From Streptomyces sp. GC420 (GTDB taxonomy: Bacteria > Actinomycetota > Actinomycetes > Streptomycetales > Streptomycetaceae), in NCBI RefSeq assembly GCF_009916105.1, contig NZ_JAAAXQ010000035.1:1-33360 (forward strand): DNA of 33,360 nucleotides, written 5' to 3'. Positions within the stretch are counted from its first letter, which is position 1. Every line of letters starts with the position of its first letter. Positions 1 through 7,720 of this stretch are shown here, piece after piece. Made by a program: the position numbers and the translations under genes. Under the pieces are notes generated by a model that had not been told where the DNA came from, made no database searches, and saw only the letters and a program-made list of their open reading frames with translations.

Positions 1-1
1 C

Positions 2-175
2 CCCTACCTCCACCAGCGCACCGCCGGCCGCATCGGATCCCTCACCCGACTCATCCGCCAAGCCGCCATCAACGCCATCTGCGACGGCACCGAACGCATC
101 ACCAAGCAATCACTCGAAGCCATCCGCCTCGACCACCTCGCCGAAGCCCACTACCGCCCCACCCGAGGCCGCTAA
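2..175 (+). CDS. TniB-like transposition ATPase, C-terminal end (partial)
   Basis: The frame is open from the window edge and ends at TAA 173-175, giving 57 residues. The segment RIGSLTRLIRQAAINAI, followed by DGTERIT and LDHLAEAHY, resembles the C-terminal helical lid of the TniB/AAA+ helper ATPases that accompany Mu/Tn7-type DDE transposases in Streptomyces. In that family the ATPase activates the transposase and helps choose the target. The nucleotide-binding half would lie to the left of the window, so Walker motifs cannot be checked. Its presence suggests that the left edge is, or was, the end of a transposon. The assignment rests on C-terminal similarity only. Confidence 0.65.
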   Translation, partial: PYLHQRTAGRIGSLTRLIRQAAINAICDGTERITKQSLEAIRLDHLAEAHYRPTRGR

Positions 176-403
176 CCCCACCCGCCGACCAGGCAGAACA
201 GCCCTGACCAGCACAAACACCAATCGCGCCATTACACGCTAGAACTACCTACAACGAACCCATCCGCCCTCAACGTGAAGCACACACCCCCAGCTCACAC
301 ACCCCGACCATCTCGATCAAACCGCCAAATCCGCCTCTCAACAAACCAGCAACACCCCAGACCAGCCACCGCCCCGCACACCAACAAACCCCCCCTCCGA
401 GTG

Positions 404-575
404 TCAGGCGCCCACGGCGTCCGCGTCGACCAGGATGCCCATCGCCGACACGAACAGTCCCCCGCGTCCCCGGGCGACGCAGGTGCCGCGCCAACCGGGA
501 GACGGCCTCGGCCTGGTCGGGAAAGAGCCGCGCACGCTCGGGACGGCCCGGGCGCAGCAGTTCCACCACAGCCAT
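404..575 (-). pseudogene. small unidentified gene with a probable frameshift
   Basis: On the minus strand an ATG at 575 is preceded by a good ribosome-binding site (GGGGAAGAG, about 6 nt upstream) and opens a GC3-rich frame reading MAVVELLRPGRPERAR, then LFPDQAEAVSRLARHLR. Near position 480 this frame turns into arginine-rich non-coding sequence. The adjacent frame continues with GGLFVSAMGILVDADAVGA and stops at 404-406. Joined by a one-base shift the two parts give a plausible protein of about 56 residues. I do not recognise the family. A sequencing error is an alternative to real decay. Confidence 0.4.
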
Positions 576-730
576 GACAGCTCTTCCCCGATCCCGAAAC
601 GAACGGCCCCCGGGCAGCAGCCCGGAGTCGGAAAGACGGTACGGCCTGTCCCGCGCCACTGCATTTTGAGCGTGTGCCATCGACGTGCGAGCGGCAGAAT
701 GACAGCACGGCGACGATGGCCTGTTTTGAG

Positions 731-1720
731 TCAGTGACTCCAGTAGTCGCGGCGGGGCAGTTCGACCCACACATCGGGCGGTCCGGCCACGGCGCGCCGG
801 TCGGTCGGGCGCAGTCCTGCGAAGGCGCAGGCGTAGGCGACGGCGTTGTGCTGGTAGAGGTACGAGGCCAGCACCTCCTCGGAGGTGTCGTTCTCGTCCG
901 GTCCTCCGCCGGGGTGCAGGTCTGAGCCCTCGACCGTTCCATGACGGGCGATGCTCCCCTGGTTGCCGCTCTTGGGATTGGCGTACAGGCCGTAGCAGAC
1001 CGTGCCGGCGGACAACCGGGCCAGCACGCCCGGCATCTGCGGCGCGTATCCCCAGGGCTGGGTGACGACGCAGCCGCCCGGCACGGACGTCACGCCGATG
1101 ATCTGCAGGCTCTCGTCCATGTCGTAGGCGTAGGGATCCTCCAGCAGTTCGTGCAGCTCTTCGAGGAGTTCGCCGTCCACCGGCGTCGCCTGAAGACGGC
1201 GCACCGACTCGGCCGCGTCGATGCCGGCCACGCAGGCCAGCCCCGTACCGTCGTAGTCGAAGTCGCCCAGCGCCGTGGTGAGCCGATGGGCCTCCTGAGC
1301 TGCCGCACGCTCGGTGTCGGTCAGGGACGCCCCTTCCGGTACCGGGAACAGCTCCGGCGTCGGTCCGGCCAGGCTCAGCCGCCCCGGTGACCAGCCGCCG
1401 AGCGACAGCCGCCAGGGATCGGCCCCGGCGGCGGCGAGCGCTCGTGCGCTGGCCGGCTTCCTGGACATGACGGCTTCCCACAGTGCTGTCACCCCGTTCT
1501 CCAGCGCGTCCACATCCGCAACCCGGCGGGCCAGCTCCACGACGGCCTCCGGGGAGCCGAACACCGCTGCCCGATGCAGGGGCCGGCCCCCGCTCCATCT
1601 CTCCGGATCGGCTCCTTCGTCGAGGCGTCGGCGAATGTCGTCGGCATCCGTCCAGTCCCAGCCAATGCCGGCCCAGCCGTCACTCTCTGCTGCCACCGCT
1701 CCCCCTCGAACACGTCGCAT
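731..1720 (-). CDS. ankyrin repeat domain protein
   Basis: The 329-residue protein starts at ATG 1720; an in-frame GTG at 1771 would add 17 residues. GAAAG lies just upstream of the ATG. Residues of about 20-100 form two or three ankyrin-type units: a DEGADPE segment, then GRPLHRAAVFGSPEAVVELA, then a unit with VDALENGVTALWEAV, then ARALAAAGADP. The C-terminal half (GGCVVTQPWGYAPQ, LSAGTVCYGLYANPKSGNQG) resembles the DUF6461-like domain of Streptomyces hypothetical proteins. No signal peptide or membrane segment is visible, so a cytosolic protein-binding role is likely. The partner is unknown. It lies 231 bp downstream of the TPR gene on the same strand, with candidate operator repeats between them. 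Confidence 0.8.
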   Translation of the reverse strand: MRRVRGGAVAAESDGWAGIGWDWTDADDIRRRLDEGADPERWSGGRPLHRAAVFGSPEAVVELARRVADVDALENGVTALWEAVMSRKPASARALAAAGADPWRLSLGGWSPGRLSLAGPTPELFPVPEGASLTDTERAAAQEAHRLTTALGDFDYDGTGLACVAGIDAAESVRRLQATPVDGELLEELHELLEDPYAYDMDESLQIIGVTSVPGGCVVTQPWGYAPQMPGVLARLSAGTVCYGLYANPKSGNQGSIARHGTVEGSDLHPGGGPDENDTSEEVLASYLYQHNAVAYACAFAGLRPTDRRAVAGPPDVWVELPRRDYWSH

Positions 1721-1831
1721 GCTTTCGCGCCACTTCGTCACGCTCTCATACCGAGAACAGCGCAACGGCACGAGCGCACGTAGCTCCAGGGCGCTGGCAC
1801 ACAGGCCAGATTCGGTAACCGGGCTTTGTCT

Positions 1832-1859
1832 GTACGCGATCCGTACGCTGTTCGTACGC
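1832..1859. promoter_or_regulatory. three GTACGC repeats at exact 11-bp spacing
   Basis: GTACGC occurs at 1832, 1843 and 1854, each one helical turn from the next. The outer copies extend to GTACGCGAT and the inner two contain the palindrome CGTACG. The array lies between the TPR gene stop and the ankyrin gene start, 60-110 bp before the latter. Phased repeats of this kind suit a cooperative repressor, for instance of the TetR type, whose operators often contain GTACG steps. No regulator gene is adjacent, so the assignment is inferred from spacing alone. Confidence 0.4.
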
Positions 1860-1951
1860 GATAGAAACGACTGTCAGGTGGGAGGTCGGCGGAGGACATG
1901 ACCAGGAGCGGGAAGGCCCTCCTTCTGGCACCGGTTGGCGCGACAGTTCTT

Positions 1952-2935
1952 TCAGTTCTTGCAGATGCGGTGGGCCTTGGCCACGAGTCTGCGAGGCAGC
2001 TTCGGCCCTGCACATGCGTAGTCGATCAGCAGGTTCCGATAAGTGGTGTTCGCGAGCTCCGGTGCCAAGGCGATCAGGGCCCTCAGGTCGTCGGACGAGC
2101 CGGAAAGGCGTGTGCGGTAGGCAGCTCCCGCCGCACGCAGGGAGACTTCGTGAGGTTCGTGTTCCAGGCCCTGTTCGACGAGGTCCGCGGCTGCGGCGAA
2201 GTCGCCCTGCTCGGCACGCACGTCCGCCAGGTCCAGGTACAGGGACCAGTTGGCGCAGTCCAGGAGCAAGGCGCATTCGAAGGCCTCAGCAGCCTGGTCC
2301 AGGTCGCCCATCACCCGCCAGGTGGTCGCCCGTGCGACTGCGGTCCACATGACCCGGTCGACGGCATCGGCGCGGTCGCACAGAGCGAAGGACAGTTCGT
2401 ACCGGCCGCAGGCCCGGGGCAGCCGGGCCATGGCGGCCAGCGATTCCGGTACGGGATTGCGTTCGGACACCACGTCGAGGGCATGGAACCAGGGCGCGAA
2501 CCGCTCCCGCATCTCGTCGGTGTCCAGGTCGTGGCCGTAGTCCAACGTCCGCAGACACGCCTCGGCCAGCGCCTCGGCACTCACCGCGCCGAGAAAGCGC
2601 GCATCGCCGAACCAGGGTGCAGCGCCCCACGCCACGTCGGGCCGCGCACCCGTGACCGAGCCAAGGGCCATCACCGCGTCGTCCATGTCCCCTTCAAGGA
2701 ACAAGAAGTACGCCTGCGCCAGCACAGCGCTCAAGGAGCTGCCCTCTTCAAGGCTCTCCTTCAGTTCCGAGCGTCGGTCCTGCCACAACTCGGCGAGGGC
2801 CGCATAGGGCTCCGGAGCAGCCGGTGCCGAGGCTATTGCCCCCACCAGTAGCTTCACGGCGCCCATCGGGCTTCCGCCGCAGTGCGCCATCACACCAGCG
2901 AGACCGACTCCCGCCGCCACTGACTTATTCGACAT
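1952..2935 (-). CDS. tetratricopeptide-repeat-like protein
   Basis: The 327-residue protein is taken from ATG 2935 (MSNKSVAAGVGLAGV). An upstream in-frame start would add a low-complexity basic stretch that looks non-coding. The sequence is almost entirely alpha-helical. TPR-like helix pairs are visible near the C-terminus (AAEAFECALLLDCANWSLYLDLADVRAEQGD, split here as AAEAFECALLLD and LYLDLADVRAEQGD, then AAADLVEQGLEHEP). The family acts as a protein-protein scaffold; the partner is unknown. There is no signal peptide. Only a weak ribosome-binding site precedes the start. Confidence 0.75.
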   Translation of the reverse strand: MSNKSVAAGVGLAGVMAHCGGSPMGAVKLLVGAIASAPAAPEPYAALAELWQDRRSELKESLEEGSSLSAVLAQAYFLFLEGDMDDAVMALGSVTGARPDVAWGAAPWFGDARFLGAVSAEALAEACLRTLDYGHDLDTDEMRERFAPWFHALDVVSERNPVPESLAAMARLPRACGRYELSFALCDRADAVDRVMWTAVARATTWRVMGDLDQAAEAFECALLLDCANWSLYLDLADVRAEQGDFAAAADLVEQGLEHEPHEVSLRAAGAAYRTRLSGSSDDLRALIALAPELANTTYRNLLIDYACAGPKLPRRLVAKAHRICKN

Positions 2936-3098
2936 CGCCAGAGAATACCCGTGGCCAAAGGTTGCATGAGCACGTGCCCTGGGACGGCGGTGCGGGTGCG
3001 GCGATCTGTCCGTGACGGCAGCCCTGACGGCCATGCCGGGCGGCAGTGGGACCAGGGGCGTTGGCTTGGCAGGCGAGAACGACCCCCGGCCAACCTGT

Positions 3099-3130
3099 TG
3101 CGATCATCGTAAAATCTTGCGATGATCGCA
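3099..3130 (+). promoter_or_regulatory. palindromic operator spanning a leaderless promoter
   Basis: A perfect 11-bp inverted repeat, TGCGATCATCG at 3099-3109 and CGATGATCGCA at 3120-3130, is separated by a 10-nt A/T-rich spacer. The spacer contains TAAAAT (3110-3115), a good -10 hexamer, placed 6 nt before ATG 3122. That distance puts the transcript start on the A of the start codon. A dimeric repressor bound to the two arms would sit directly over the -10 box. The likely candidates are the two DNA-binding proteins encoded just downstream. Confidence 0.55.
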
Positions 3131-3550
3131 GCCATGTATTCGGTTGAGGAACTTGCCGCCCTGCGCCACCCGATGCCCGAACCGGGCACCGTCACCCCCG
3201 AGGACTCCTACGCCGACGCCTGCGACCAGGTGGCCGAGCAGCGCAAGAGGGACGTCCTCCACCTGGAGGGAGCCAGCGACAGCCTTGGGACGGATCCGCT
3301 GCTGCTGGCGCTCGACGACCTGAAAGTACAGAAGGAGGCCGTCGACACCCAGATCCGCCGGCTGCTGGCCTACGGAAGGGAGTTCCACGGCAGTCGCCCC
3401 TACGGGCTGGAGGAACTCGCCCGCCGCGCCGGATACAGCGTCTCCGGGGTGCGCACCGCCTACGGCGAGAAGGAGATCAAGCAGGTCACCGCGCAGATCG
3501 GCCGGGAGCCGAACCGGCCGCGCCGTGCCACCGCCGGGAAGAGCCGGTGA
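3122..3550 (+). CDS. small protein with C-terminal helix-turn-helix
   Basis: The product has 142 residues. The N-terminal half is acidic and helical (YSVEELAALRHP, DACDQVAEQRKRD). A helix at about 60-85 (LALDDLKVQKEAVDTQIRRLLAYG) precedes a helix-turn-helix at about 95-120 (YGLEELARRAGYSVSGVRTAYG). The tail is basic (NRPRRATAGKSR). ATG 3122 fits the leaderless promoter; ATG 3134 is the alternative and would leave the whole palindrome upstream. The stop overlaps the GTG of the next gene (GTGA), so the two are translationally coupled. I infer a DNA-binding regulator and do not recognise a named family. Confidence 0.7.
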   Translation: MIAAMYSVEELAALRHPMPEPGTVTPEDSYADACDQVAEQRKRDVLHLEGASDSLGTDPLLLALDDLKVQKEAVDTQIRRLLAYGREFHGSRPYGLEELARRAGYSVSGVRTAYGEKEIKQVTAQIGREPNRPRRATAGKSR

Positions 3551-4052
3551 GCGCGGCAGATCGCGCGGCTGCCACCGCCGCGACAGCGGCAGCGCCGTCG
3601 TTGCATCCGTCGGGGGGCCACGGTCCGTCGCTGCCTCCGTACCAGCAGGCGGCCGCGGACCTGCGTCGGCGGATTCTGTCCGGGCGGCTGGGGCCCGGCG
3701 AGCGGCTGCCCGCGGGGCGCAGCCTGCAGCAGCAGTACGCACTCGCGGGCATGACAGTGCGGGCGGCGCTGCACACGCTCCGCGCAGAGGGCCTGGTCGA
3801 CGCATGCACGGCAAAGGCACCTGCGTCGCCGATCCCCTGCCCCGGGAGGCGATGCGCGCGGACACCGCCGACACCTGCCGCATCGAGGCTCTGGAGGCCG
3901 CACTGCGCGATGTCCTCAGCCACATCCGGCCACAAGGGCAACCGGATTGGCAGCTCAACACCTGTCTGGTGAGCAACGACCAGGTGACGACATGGTGGGC
4001 GGTCCTGGGTGCCGCGCCCCGGTGGCAGACTCCGGACGGGCATCCGTGCTGA
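3547..4052 (+). pseudogene. GntR-family regulator, frameshifted
   Basis: From GTG 3547 the frame encodes an Ala-rich leader and a GntR winged helix at about residues 28-85 (PPYQQAAADLRRRILSG, GPGERLP, YALAGMTVRAALHTLRAEGLV). Near 3800-3806 the reading continues in the neighbouring frame (MHGKGTCVADPLPREA, CRIEALEAALRDVLSHI) to the stop at 4050-4052. The two parts fit one protein of about 168 residues with one base lost or gained. The first frame alone would give a truncated protein that still has the DNA-binding domain. It is coupled to the HTH gene upstream. The C-terminal part is short for a GntR effector domain. Confidence 0.65.
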
Positions 4053-4248
4053 ACGCTGCCCAACCGCCCCCGAAGGTCGTCGAGGCGTGATATCGCGACC
4101 AGGACCGAGCATGCCCGTAGGCGCGCCAAGGATGCGCGGGTGCGCCTGGTGGTACGCCTCCCACCGCGCTGTCTCGGTCCACCGCTGGGTGATCCGGTCC
4201 AGGTGCACAGGACTCCAGCGGCCCCGGGCTGCTCATCGGCCCGTGCAT
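4053..4248 (-). other. coding-like remnant, no intact gene
   Basis: This gap holds no complete gene. On the minus strand around 4090-4210 a GC3-rich frame reads MHLDRITQRWTETARWEAYH, then QAHPRILGAPTGMLGPGRD, before fading out. It looks like a piece of a real protein, but no family is recognisable. Confidence 0.25.
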
Positions 4249-4995
4249 CTACGGGAGGGCGGGAGAAGCCGTCGGTCCGTCGGCGTTGTGCGCTGTGCTC
4301 GGGCGGGGCGCGGGTGTCTGGGGCAGTACGCGGGCCAGGTCGCGGCGGATACGTTCGGCTTCGCCGCGCACCTGGGCGGGGACGTCGCCGCGCTCGGCGA
4401 CGAGTCGGCTGAAGATCGGGGTTTCCTGGAACACGGTGGGCTCTGCTCTCGGTAGGGCTCGCGGACGGGGCCGGTGGCGTCGTGACGGCTGCAACCAGGT
4501 GCGGGTCGAGGCCGAACTGGTTCATCAGGCCGGTGAGCAGTTCCTGAGCGCGGCGACGGCGGCCTGCTGGTCCTTGTCGCGGGCTGCGGTGCCGTAGACG
4601 AAGTGAGGGGCCTTGGGGATGACTGGGACATCGGCGACCGGGACGCTGGTGGTGCCGTCGGTGAGGCCGGACGGGTACGGCTGGTCGTAGTTGCGGACCC
4701 ACTGGGCGTACTGATCGGCCTTCACGTCGCCGGGGCCGATGATGCCAGTCAGCTCGCAGGTGGTGTCCCGGACCCCGTGGATGATCAGGCCGCCGCAGGT
4801 GTTGGCCATCGCGGCGACGTCCTTGGCCGGCTCGTTCCACCGGCCCTCACGCGGAGGCTGGGGAAGCTGCTCCTCGCAGTCCAGGTCGTCGGACTCGGCC
4901 GGCCGGTCGGCTGCCGCCCTCGCGATCATGTCGTGAGAGAGCGGGCCGGGCGGCTCACCGAGGTGCTCATGCAGTCGCGTCCAGGAACGGGCCAT
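4249..4995 (-). pseudogene. AlbA_2 (Schlafen-type) domain gene with several frameshifts
   Basis: From ATG 4995 (MARSWTRLHEHLGEPP) the frame encodes an AlbA_2-like domain: LDCEEQLPQPP, then WNEPAKDVAAMANTCGGLII and HGVRD, then a segment to about residue 155. This is the N-terminal part of a nucleic-acid-binding family related to Schlafen AAA_4. After AAVAALRN the coding signal jumps frame to ELLTGLMNQFGLDPHLVAAV, passes through DATGPVREPYRE in the third frame, and returns to the first as PTVFQETPIFSRLVAERGDV and VRGEAERIRRDLARVLP, ending at 4249. At least two indels are needed. The promoter is intact and of DNA-damage type (5003-5025). The first stop leaves the AlbA_2 domain itself translatable. 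Confidence 0.65.
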
Positions 4996-5002
4996 GCCGG
5001 GC

Positions 5003-5025
5003 ACCCTACGGCGGGGCACTGACAG
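5003..5025 (-). promoter_or_regulatory. RecA-independent DNA-damage-type (PafBC-type) leaderless promoter
   Basis: Read on the minus strand, CTGTCAGTG (5025-5017) is followed by an 8-nt spacer and TAGGGT (5008-5003), then 7 nt to ATG 4995. This matches the RecA-NDp consensus known from mycobacteria (tTGTCRgtg-N8-TAnnnT), which depends on the PafBC activator. The same element with the same spacing precedes the DUF4253 gene. No ribosome-binding site is present, consistent with a leaderless transcript. Confidence 0.65.
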
Positions 5026-5260
5026 CGCATTCCGTTCCGGCCCGGCGCCGCCGGTCGCTTTCTGCAGCCGGCAGCCCTTCGAAGGGGGTGTGGAAGAAGA
5101 AGTCGAAGTCGACGACCAGCAGCCGCCCCTGCCGTTCACCCGTCCTCGTCCCGCCCCGTGGTGCGGTGACGCATACGGGCGGTCCGGCAGACGGGCAGGG
5201 AGTGCCTGCATCAACGGCAGCCTCCCAGGGCCGGGGCCGGGGCCGGGTCAAGGGGGCTGC

Positions 5261-5638
5261 ATGCCAGGTCTTCGGCGTCGGTCGCCTGCACGCGGAAAGG
5301 GGCCGGTGCCGGGAACGGGAGCCGGGCGTCAGCGGGTCTGCCCGTCCTCGTCCACTGCGGTGCCCGGCCCCCGGCCGGCCGACGAGTGCGGCGGTCGCGG
5401 CGGCGAGTCGGTCGGCTCGACCGACGACGCCCGGATACGGCACCTGACCGTCGCGCTGCCGCCGCAGTACGCGGCTCGCCTCTTCGACGCCCAGGGGCAG
5501 GGCGCCACCGAGCAGCGTCTGCGGGAGATCGCGGCCGAAGGGCTGAAGGAGGTGTACTTCCAAGACGGTGGCCGCCGCGCCGGAAGCCTGGAGGAGGTCC
5601 GCTTCTCGGACATTGAGCACCTGGAGTTCGACCTGTAG
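5261..5638 (+). CDS. hypothetical protein, only the C-terminal 75 residues look conserved
   Basis: The frame could start at ATG 5261, preceded by GGGGG. The first 50 residues are Pro/Arg/Gly-rich and may be non-coding. From about 5415 onward codon use becomes strongly coding-like (IRHLTVALPPQYAARLFDAQ, LREIAAEGLKEVYFQD, SLEEVRFSDIEHLEFDL). That makes a small alpha/beta segment with an acidic tail. I do not recognise it. It may be the 3' end of a longer gene truncated by rearrangement, since an IS3 remnant begins only about 120 bp downstream. Confidence 0.4.
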   Translation: MPGLRRRSPARGKGPVPGTGAGRQRVCPSSSTAVPGPRPADECGGRGGESVGSTDDARIRHLTVALPPQYAARLFDAQGQGATEQRLREIAAEGLKEVYFQDGGRRAGSLEEVRFSDIEHLEFDL

Positions 5639-5754
5639 CAGCCACGCCCCGAACAGCCCGGGCCCGGACCAGTTGATCCGGGCTCGCTCGCGTATCCGCG
5701 GGAGCCGGGTGTGCTTGTGCACGCGATGCCGAGTTCAACGCGCAGGACCAGGGA

Positions 5755-6231
5755 GGGTCCTGGCGGGCGACCGGCTAGCCAGTGCTGTGACCGCCGAGGG
5801 CTGGCTGTACCTGGCGACCTGGCTCGATCTGGCGACCCGTGAGGTGATCGGCTACTCGATGGCCGACCACCACCGAGCCGACCTGGTCGTCGACGCCCTG
5901 GAGATGGCTGCCGGCCTGGGCTACCTGGAGGACGGCTGCATCATCCACACCGATCGCGGATCCGAATACACATCAACTCAATTTCGAGTGCGGCTCGGTG
6001 AGTTGGGGCTGCGGCAGAGCATGGGGCGCACCGGGGTCTGCTTCGACGACGCTGCCGCCGAGAGTTTCTTCGCCAGACCGAGCCAGCGCACGGGCCGATA
6101 TCTTCATGTTCATCGAGACCTACTACAACCGCAGGCGCCTGCGCAGGCACCCCGAGTGGGGTTACCCCACCCCTCACGAGACCCGCCAGCGCCACCAAGG
6201 AACGAAACCAGACCACGCCCTCGCCGCATGA
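5755..6231 (+). pseudogene. IS3-family transposase (OrfB) remnant
   Basis: The integrase core is recognisable: VTAEGWLYLATWLDLATREV, IGYSMADHHRADLVVDALEM, then IIHTDRGSEYTS carrying the second catalytic Asp, and FDDAAAESFFA carrying the Glu. The part upstream of the core is missing. After AESFFA the frame breaks near 6075, and the C-terminal segment appears in another frame (FIETYYNRRRLRRHPEWG), ending at TGA 6229-6231. The copy is dead: truncated at the 5' end and carrying an internal deletion or frameshift. The bases after the stop probably hold the right IS end. It interrupts the neighbourhood of the DUF5958 pair. Confidence 0.8.
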
Positions 6232-6249
6232 CAGAAACGTGTCCAGGAT

Positions 6250-6411
6250 CACGGGGAACCTTCACGCGAAGGCATCCTCCTCGACCAGGTGCACCCACTG
6301 CAGACCACCCGCTGGGCCGACGACGCCGAAGGCGCGGCCGATCTGGCGGTGCTGCTCGGAATCCTGATCACCGCGGCGGAGCGCCGCCTGTTCCCCGGGA
6401 GGCAGTCATGA
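6250..6411 (+). pseudogene. C-terminal fragment of a gene cut by the IS3 remnant
   Basis: Directly after the IS3 remnant a coding-like frame reads GEPSREGILLDQVHPLQTTR, then WADDAEGAADLAVLLGILIT and AAERRLFPGRQS, stopping at 6409-6411 and overlapping the next start (ATGA). It has no start codon of its own and looks like the tail of a gene formerly co-transcribed with the DUF5958 gene. No family can be assigned from about 45 residues. Confidence 0.4.
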
Positions 6412-6806
6412 ACGAACGCGACGTCCTGCTCAACGAGCTCGCACAAGGTCTGCGCCCGATGTCAGAGGGCATCGAATGGTTCGACGGCCTCGGCCAGGAA
6501 GAGCAGTCCGAGGTGCTGCTGTTCCTGCGCCATCACTGCGTCCAGGCACGCGCCGTCGCCGAGGACGCACCGGAGAGCATCCGCCGTGCCGGGCTGCGCC
6601 CGACGCATACGCCCGCAGTGCTGATCTCACGAGGCCGGATCGACGAGCAACTGGGAAAGATCACCATTCTCGCGCCTCTCGACGAACGCCGCAAGGCGTT
6701 CAGGCTGCTGATCGCGGTGCTCACGATTGCCGACGCGCGGCGCCGCAAGCGCTTCTGCTCCGGCGGCTGCAGTCACTGGTGGCACAGACTGTCCGCCGTC
6801 GCCTGA
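6408..6806 (+). CDS. DUF5958 family protein
   Basis: The 132-residue protein begins MNERDVLLNELAQGLRPMSE. Family-typical stretches include IEWFDGLGQEEQSEVLLFLR, HHCVQARA, RRAGLRPTHTPAVLISRGRI, LDERRKAFRLLIAVLTIAD and a C-terminal Cys/His cluster (RFCSGGCSHWWHRLS) that might bind metal. DUF5958 is a Streptomyces family of unknown function. It is full length and was translationally coupled to the fragment upstream. With the 5' partner destroyed by IS3, its expression may now be impaired. Confidence 0.85.
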   Translation: MNERDVLLNELAQGLRPMSEGIEWFDGLGQEEQSEVLLFLRHHCVQARAVAEDAPESIRRAGLRPTHTPAVLISRGRIDEQLGKITILAPLDERRKAFRLLIAVLTIADARRRKRFCSGGCSHWWHRLSAVA

Positions 6807-6865
6807 AAACCCAGCACCGCACCCCTGAATGCCGGTTCCCGGTTGAGCGTTTTCTGCGGAGCGGA

Positions 6866-7678
6866 TCAGTCCCACCAAAAGTCCCAGTGGTGGGCGCCGG
6901 CGATCCGCTCGGCGTATGCGGCCAGTGTGTACGGCCTGCTGCCCTGCCATATGTTGTCCGGGCAGAAGGCGAAGTGCTCGGCCGCGACCAGGAGCGCCTC
7001 GTGCTCGTCCACAGGTGGCGCGGCGACGCTGAGGTGCAGCGTGGAGAACCCGACCGCGACGACACGAGCACCGAAGCGGTGCTCCCAGTCACGGAGGACC
7101 GCAGAGAACTTCGCGGTGTCGTTGTCGTAGTTGCAGGGTCCGGCCCAGCCCACAGCTGTCAACGCCTCGGCACCGGACGCTGCGGCGACCAGTCCCAGCC
7201 GTGTCTGTGGGCGGTCGGCGAGGAACGCCTGCGCGAACTCGGCCGCCAGTTGATCGGGGTTCGTTGCCGTCTCCCGGCTGGGCGCGAGGCCGGGCCAGGT
7301 CTGTCCCAAGGGGGCCGTGACGGCGAGGCGCCGGTCGGCGTCGAGCATGTCGTCGCCACCGACGGCCGTATAAGTCGCCCACCACTGCGCGAGGAGGCTG
7401 GCAGAGTCGTGGCTTGCCGGGGAGGACATCTCCTCGGGGAAGACCTCCCCGGATCCCCATGGGCGGAATTCGGCATCGTTCGGATCCAGCGAGTCGAGCA
7501 GTAGCGGCCACAGGCCGGAGCGTGTGTGTTCGTACATCCGCGTCCACAGCTCGACCGTGGCCGGCTCGTCACTGAGCCACAGGGGCTGTACGTCTCCGTC
7601 GCCTTCGTCGGGCGTGACCATCCGGCCGGGCGGCAGGAGGCCCTCAGAGGGCGGTGCGGTCAGCAGTCCCATGTCCAT
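6866..7678 (-). CDS. DUF4253 domain protein
   Basis: The 270-residue protein is taken from ATG 7678 (MDMGLLTAPPSEGLLPPGRM). The C-terminal DUF4253 domain covers about residues 160-270, with FSAVLRDWEHRFGARVVAVG, TLHLSVAAPP and AAEHFAFCPDNIWQG; the FCPDN..Q motif is typical of the family. The function is unknown; the protein is probably cytosolic. The start is fixed by a leaderless promoter, TAGGGT 7 nt upstream, and no ribosome-binding site is visible. The upstream box matches a RecA-independent DNA-damage promoter, so induction by genotoxic stress is predicted. Confidence 0.85.
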   Translation of the reverse strand: MDMGLLTAPPSEGLLPPGRMVTPDEGDGDVQPLWLSDEPATVELWTRMYEHTRSGLWPLLLDSLDPNDAEFRPWGSGEVFPEEMSSPASHDSASLLAQWWATYTAVGGDDMLDADRRLAVTAPLGQTWPGLAPSRETATNPDQLAAEFAQAFLADRPQTRLGLVAAASGAEALTAVGWAGPCNYDNDTAKFSAVLRDWEHRFGARVVAVGFSTLHLSVAAPPVDEHEALLVAAEHFAFCPDNIWQGSRPYTLAAYAERIAGAHHWDFWWD

Positions 7679-7685
7679 GGCGGGC

Positions 7686-7708
7686 ACCCTAACCGGGTGC
7701 ACTGACAA
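7686..7708 (-). promoter_or_regulatory. RecA-independent DNA-damage-type (PafBC-type) leaderless promoter
   Basis: On the minus strand TTGTCAGTG (7708-7700), an 8-nt spacer and TAGGGT (7691-7686) match the RecA-NDp consensus completely. The start codon follows 7 nt later. Compared with the copy at 5003-5025, the boxes, the 8-nt spacing and most of the stretch up to the ATG agree. Confidence 0.7.
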
Positions 7709-7720
7709 GGGGTCGCCTGC

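Noticed and set aside
270..1598. 442-codon open frame on the minus strand overlapping the ankyrin gene
   Set aside because: Arg/Gly/Pro-rich translation with no domain; it is the off-frame shadow of the ankyrin gene fused to spacer sequence.
3104..4840. 578-codon open frame on the minus strand
   Set aside because: It crosses the HTH and GntR genes in antisense and has low-complexity basic composition; only a short piece near 4500 is part of the AlbA_2 pseudogene.
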